The notes under the pieces were generated by a model. It was given only the letters and a program-made list of their open reading frames with translations. It had not been told where the DNA came from and made no database searches. Shown here one piece after another: positions 59,650 through 64,000 of a DNA stretch of 64,000 nt. Source of the DNA: Sipunculus nudus (Eukaryota > Annelida > Sipuncula > Golfingiida > Sipunculidae); contig CM049309.1 in NCBI GenBank assembly GCA_026874595.1, forward strand, positions 69,858,926 through 69,922,925, read 5' to 3'. Within the stretch, counting starts at the first letter, position 1; the number at the start of each line of letters is the position of its first letter. The position numbers and the translations under genes are program-made.

Positions 59650-60967
59650 ACATCTGTACATGCAGGTTGGCACTTTACAGTTCACAACTTGTTAGCAGTT
59701 TTGCAGTGTAACATGACCATATCTTTTGTATACAAGTTAGCACTGTAATCAGAACAACGTTTGTATGCAGCTTGCATTGTTATCAACCAATGAAAGTTCA
59801 CATCATTATCTGTTTGCAGTTTGTATGCAAGTTTGCATTGGTACAAGGCAATCACCTGTTTACAAATGTTATCTATCCATACATCTTGTTTGCAAATTGG
59901 TTCTGTGATCTGATCATCACTTGTATGCAAGTTGGCTTCTTGATTCTCCATGTTGTATGCAAGTTGGCATTGTTTTCTGATCATCATTTGTATGCAAGTT
60001 GGCTTCTTTATGGTCTGTCTGGTATGCAAGTTGGCACTGTTATCTGTTCATCACTTTTATTTAAGTTGGCTTCTTTCTTGTTCATCTTGTAAGCAAGTTG
60101 GCACTGTTATCTGTTCATCACTTTATTTAAGTTTGCTTCTTTATAGTCCGTCTGGTATGCAAGTTGGCACTGTTATCTGTTCATCACTTTTATTTAAGTT
60201 TGCTTCTTTATGGTCCGTCTGGTATGCAAGTTGGCACTGTTATCTGTTCATCACTTTTATTTAAGTTGGCTTCTTTATGGTCCGTCTGGTATGCAAGTTG
60301 GCACTGTTATCTGTTCATCACTTTTATTTAAGTTGGCATCTTTCTTGTTCATCTTGTAAGCAAGTTGGCACTGATATCTGTCCATACATCATGTATGCAA
60401 GTTGGAACTGTTATCTATTATCACTTGTATGCAAGTAGGCTTCTTTATTGTCCATCTTGTAAGCAAGTTGGCACTGTTTTCTGCTCATCATTTGTTTGCA
60501 AGTTGGCTTCTTTATTGTCCCATCTGGTATGCAAGTAAGCACTATTATCTGTTCATCACCTGAATGCAATTTGGCATCTTTATTGTCCATCTTATATGCA
60601 AGTTGGCACTATTATCTGTTCATCACTTGTATGAAATTGGGGTTCTTTATTGTTTATTTCGTAAGCAAGTTAGCACTGTTATCTGTTTATCACTTTTATT
60701 TAAGTTGGCTTCTTTCTTGTTCATCTTGTATGCAAGTTTGCACTGTTATCTGTTCATCACTTTTATTTAAGTTGGCTTCTTTATGGTCCGTCTGGTATGC
60801 AAGTTGGCACAGTTATCTGTTCATCACTTTTATTTAAGTTGGCTTCTTTATGGTCAGTCTGGTATGCAAGTTTGCACTGTTATCTGTTCATCACTTTTAT
60901 TTAAGTTGGCTTCTTTATGGTCCGTCTGGTATGCAAGTTGGCACAGTTATCTGTTCATCACTTTTAT
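59650..60967. repeat. 33/67-bp satellite array, left part
   Basis: TATGCAAGTTGGCACTGTTA, TCTGTTCATCACTTTTATTT and AAGTTGGCTTCTTTATGGTC follow one another in a 67-bp unit. Each unit is two diverged halves of about 33 bp, both with AAGTTGGC. The left edge (59650-60000) is more diverged and shows mostly the 33-bp form. The array continues at 63914. Because 67 is not a multiple of three, all frames carry repeated peptides, which are artefacts. Confidence 0.85.
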
Positions 60968-61477
60968 TAGCCCTCAGCCCTTAGGCTGATGGGCTATTGT
61001 CGTCACCCAAGCTGTCCGTCCGTCCGTCCGTCCATCTGTCCGGCCGTCAGGCCGTCAGGCGTCCGTTGAGCGGGATATCTTGAAAAGGATTTACCGTCAT
61101 AATTTTATTTTCTCGGTAAAGATGTATATCGACAAAATCTCGGTCAAGTTCGAAGATGGGTGACCTTGACCTATTTTTCTACATTTTAGAGCTGATTATA
61201 GAAAAACACTTAGATGCTTATTACTCAGAAACCATTTAATGGATTTTCACAAAACTTACTATGATTATTGAAACTGATAATCTGTACCTGCTACACAAGT
61301 TTGGTGGCGCCACCTACAATATCTGATTTTTAATGAATTTTTATCTGATTTTTCAATTTTGGGCTTGTGAGTGGGATATCTCTAAAAGGATTCACCGTAG
61401 GAATTTTATTTTTTCGGTGAAAATGTTTATTGACAAAATCTCAGTCACGTTGAAGATGGGTGACCTTGACCTATTTT

Positions 61478-63378
61478 TAGCTTACCTGACTATAAGTCAT
61501 CTGAGCTATAGTCGTGGTCCATTGTCCGTCGTCCGTCCGTCTGTCCGTCCGTCCATCGTCCGTAGATGTGGCACGTTTTGAAACTGTAAGACTTAGGAAT
61601 CCAAAATTCAGCAAAATGTTAGATGTCCCCAAGATCTCCTACCAAGCCGAAAACTGGGTCTTTGCGACTTCGTTCCTTTGAGAAATTAAGGAAAAACCTC
61701 AAATTTTTATTAAAAACCTATTTTCACTCTTCAGGACTGCCTAATATCAAAACCACTCATCTGTTTTTCCTCATATTTACCATAAATATTCTTCTATATA
61801 GTTTCTATGTACATGCCAGAAATTAAGTCTGTTAAGTATAAATTCTTTAAGTTATGGGCCTGAACATAATAGACTTTGTAAAAAATCAGGAAAAATATTT
61901 ACTCACTTAACATGAAAAATTTTGAAACTAGAGTCTATTTTCCCAAGTATATTACTATGTTTAATTAAGATTTAATTGTTTACCCAAAATTAGATCTGAA
62001 TTTTGTAAATTTTTAAAGTTATTAGCATAAAAATAAAATCAGTACCTTAAATTTAGCCCAACTTTGACCATGGCACGTTTTTCTCCTGTATGTACCATTG
62101 ATTTAATTTTCACAGCATGTAAACATAAATATTTAATTTGTTTAAATCTGAAATTTGAAAATAAAAGCTTGAAAATTAAGCTAGTTTTTTACTTTTTTTT
62201 CTTGAGGCTCTACTGTAGTCATTTGCTTTGATAACAGATTACAGATGCAGGGTCCAACTCCAGGTCACTGGAAGTCGGGCTATGCCAAGGTTTCTGATTT
62301 GTTACAGTCACTGGGGGAGACCCCCTGCTGTGACAGGTGTACAGTTATTCTAATATCACCACCCCAATCCCCCCCCCCCCCCCCCCCCCCGGCAAACCCA
62401 ACCCACTAAGTTTGTTATTGTTTTCACTGTATTTCCTTAATTGTAACGCTGTTTCCACTCCAATATACAAAAACTTTCCTTAAAAAAGTAATTCAAGTGT
62501 AATCCAGAAGATGCCATGTTGTGTTAATGTAGCATTTTTAAAGAAATTAATTTTCTTTTAAATGATTTTAACAGATATAATTGAACCCATCAGTATGCTT
62601 AAATTTATAAAATATGAAGCACATTATGGATAAATAAAGACACAATTGAAAATTGTGAAATCTAAATCAAGTATTATTTTTAGATATTTATTGTTTTGCA
62701 GATTTAAAAGATATATTTTTATGGTAAAAAATAAATAAACATTTGTATGCATGGTGTGGTGTTATATGACAAGATTGAGATTTATGATGATGCAATTGAG
62801 AATTATGAATCAACTTTTATATTCAGATGTATCTGTTTTATTGGAAATGTATAGAAATATAAACTTAAATTTAAAAAAAATTGATGTGATAAAAAAATTA
62901 GGATTTAATACAAACATTTGTTCATTATTTTCCTGCCACAGCAGAATTTGAGATCAGGCTTTGTTTGCCCTGTTTTATGTTGTTAATTAGTTATATTTCA
63001 TCTGTATACATTTCATAAAAAAATACATATATAATTAATAATATATATTATACCAAAAAATAGATTCAATTAAACAAATTTGTAAACTACTGAAATGTCA
63101 ACAGTTAATCAAAAAGCCAACTGATGATCATGGTAATAGTACAGATCATTTGTTCACAAACTGCTCACATGCTTCAGTTTCAACATTAGGAAACACATGG
63201 TCAGGTCACAAAATATTATTTGCAACAATTTCTTGCTCATCAATACAAACCAATCATATAAATCAACCATGGCCTTTATTACCTCTTCCTCTTACACTTG
63301 ATCTCCATTTGATATTATTTTAGATTTTTACCTTCAAGGTCAACTTCAGCTGAGCACAGTGACCCATAGGTCCCTTGT
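61478..63378 (+). mobile_element. Family C element nested in family B
   Basis: The 5' hairpin arms are AGCTTACCTGACT and AGTCATCTGAGCT; the 3' end is CAGCTGAGCACAGTGACCCA then TAGGTCCCTTGT. Removing it joins TTGACCTATTTT to TCTACGTTTTAGAGC, the uninterrupted sequence of the family B copy at about 55110-55135. Contains a 22-C run (62369-62390). The only AP3D1-intron copy of family C with both ends. Confidence 0.8.
62369..62390. repeat. Poly-C tract (22 C) in family C
   Basis: C run in the second half of the nested family C element, roughly where the tracts at 12775 and 22497 lie in theirs. Confidence 0.9.
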
Positions 63379-63913
63379 TCTACGTTTTAGAGCTGATTAT
63401 AGAAAAAAAACATTTAGAAGCTTATTTCTCAGGAACCATTGGCTGGATTTTCACAATACTTACTATGATCATAGGGAGTGATGGTCTGTAACTGCTGCAC
63501 AAGTTTGGGAGCGCCACCTGCAATTTCTGATTTTTAATGAATTTTTCTTGGATTTTTCAACTTTGGCCTTGTGAGCGGGATATCTCTAAAAGGATTCCCA
63601 ATAGGAATTTTATTTCTTTGGTGAAGATGTATATCGACAAAATCTTGGTCAAGTTCGAAGATGGGTGACCTTGACCTACTTTTCAAGGTCACAGAGCAGA
63701 TAATAGAATAAAACTTAGATGCTTATTTTTCAGGAAGCATTTGGTGGATTGTTATGAATCATGGTACATACCTCTCCATTTTAAATTTATAACTGAGACA
63801 TGTACAGATATACATCCATGTGAGAACAGATATTTAATACTTGTTACTGTTACCACCTCTAAACACTGTTCTTTTGGCTGAGGTATTTTGTCAGCTTCTG
63901 CTGATATTCTAGT

Positions 63914-64000
63914 TTAAGTTGGCTTCTTTATGGTCAGTCTGGTATGCAAGTTGGCACTGTTTTCTGTTCATCACTTTTATTTAAGTTGGCTTCTTTATGG
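63914..64000. repeat. 33/67-bp satellite array, right part
   Basis: Resumes with TTAAGTTGGCTTCTTTATGG and TATGCAAGTTGGCACTGTTT; it runs off the window. Confidence 0.85.

Larger units (their letters stand above)
60968..63913 (+). mobile_element. Family B element inserted in the satellite, itself interrupted by family C
   Basis: The 5' end reads AGCCCTCAGCCCTTAGGCTG (60969 on); the 3' end reads GGCTGAGG (63876-63883), then TCAGC-TTCT-GCTGA and TATTCTAGT. Deleting the segment joins CATCACTTTTATT to TAAGTTGGCTTC, exactly the satellite unit. The 3' inverted copy is shortened (GGCTGAGGTAT versus GGCTGAGGGCT). Perfect GGTGGCGCCACC at 61303-61314. Sequence either side of the family C insertion is collinear with the family B copy at 54622, though not every block is present. 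Confidence 0.8.

Noticed and set aside
59682-60989. Overlapping open frames (up to 115 codons, both strands) with repeated peptides such as YASWHCYLFI
   Set aside because: They translate the 33/67-bp satellite. The same peptides appear in several frames because 67 is not a multiple of three.
50695-64000. AP3D1 exon 5
   Set aside because: I looked for a frame like DLSSPSQYDTGVALTGLSCF after an acceptor and found none, so it is presumed to lie beyond the window.

Overview
This is AT-rich animal nuclear DNA with large introns, GT/AG splice sites and dense, nested non-coding repeats. The encoded proteins resemble human orthologues closely but not as a vertebrate's would. Together with the repeat types (short interspersed elements with terminal hairpins, clustered GTCC runs next to their 5' ends, C/G homopolymers), this suggests a lophotrochozoan, probably a bivalve mollusc. 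No bacterial, viral or organelle genes are visible.

Three protein-coding genes can be supported. (1) FARSA, cytosolic phenylalanyl-tRNA synthetase alpha subunit, minus strand: only coding exon 1 (2344-2481) is present and the rest lies off the left edge. (2) GCDH, mitochondrial glutaryl-CoA dehydrogenase, plus strand: complete, ten coding exons from 2696 to 19094, 420 residues, every splice phase consistent; the 3' UTR may reach about 21040. FARSA and GCDH are head to head, with 214 bp between their start codons. (3) AP3D1, delta subunit of the AP-3 adaptor complex, plus strand: coding exons 1-4 (27891, 42258, 50132, 50614), with the rest off the right edge. Its exon 4 acceptor is preceded by a 36-bp tandem repeat that creates three in-frame acceptors.

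The rest is mostly repeats. I separate four interspersed families (here A, B, C, D) that share one end structure: a 5' hairpin of roughly 27-29 nt, an inverted copy of that hairpin's first arm about 30-45 bp before the 3' end, a short 3' hairpin, and a CTAG-T (A, B, D) or CTTG-T (C) end. Three insertions have an empty site elsewhere in the window, and all fit insertion between two T's without a clear target duplication. This matches Helentron-type (Helitron2/HINE) non-autonomous rolling-circle elements. Families A, B and C also share the palindrome GGTGGCGCCACC and tandem AGGTCA half-sites.

Layout: 1-2343 FARSA intron with a 145-bp satellite array; 2482-2695 bidirectional promoter; 2696-21040 GCDH, introns filled by family C; 21.1-23.0 kb a family C copy; 23.7-24.05 kb family D; 24.65-25.0 kb a tRNA-derived SINE; 27.7-27.9 kb AP3D1 promoter; 27.9-64 kb AP3D1, with a family A copy carrying a 143-146-bp nuclear-receptor-motif array (35.35-37.39 kb), a foldback element (43.17-43.54 kb), family B (54.6-55.65 kb), nested family A copies (56.9-59.4 kb), and a 33/67-bp satellite (59.65-64 kb) broken by family B, itself broken by family C.
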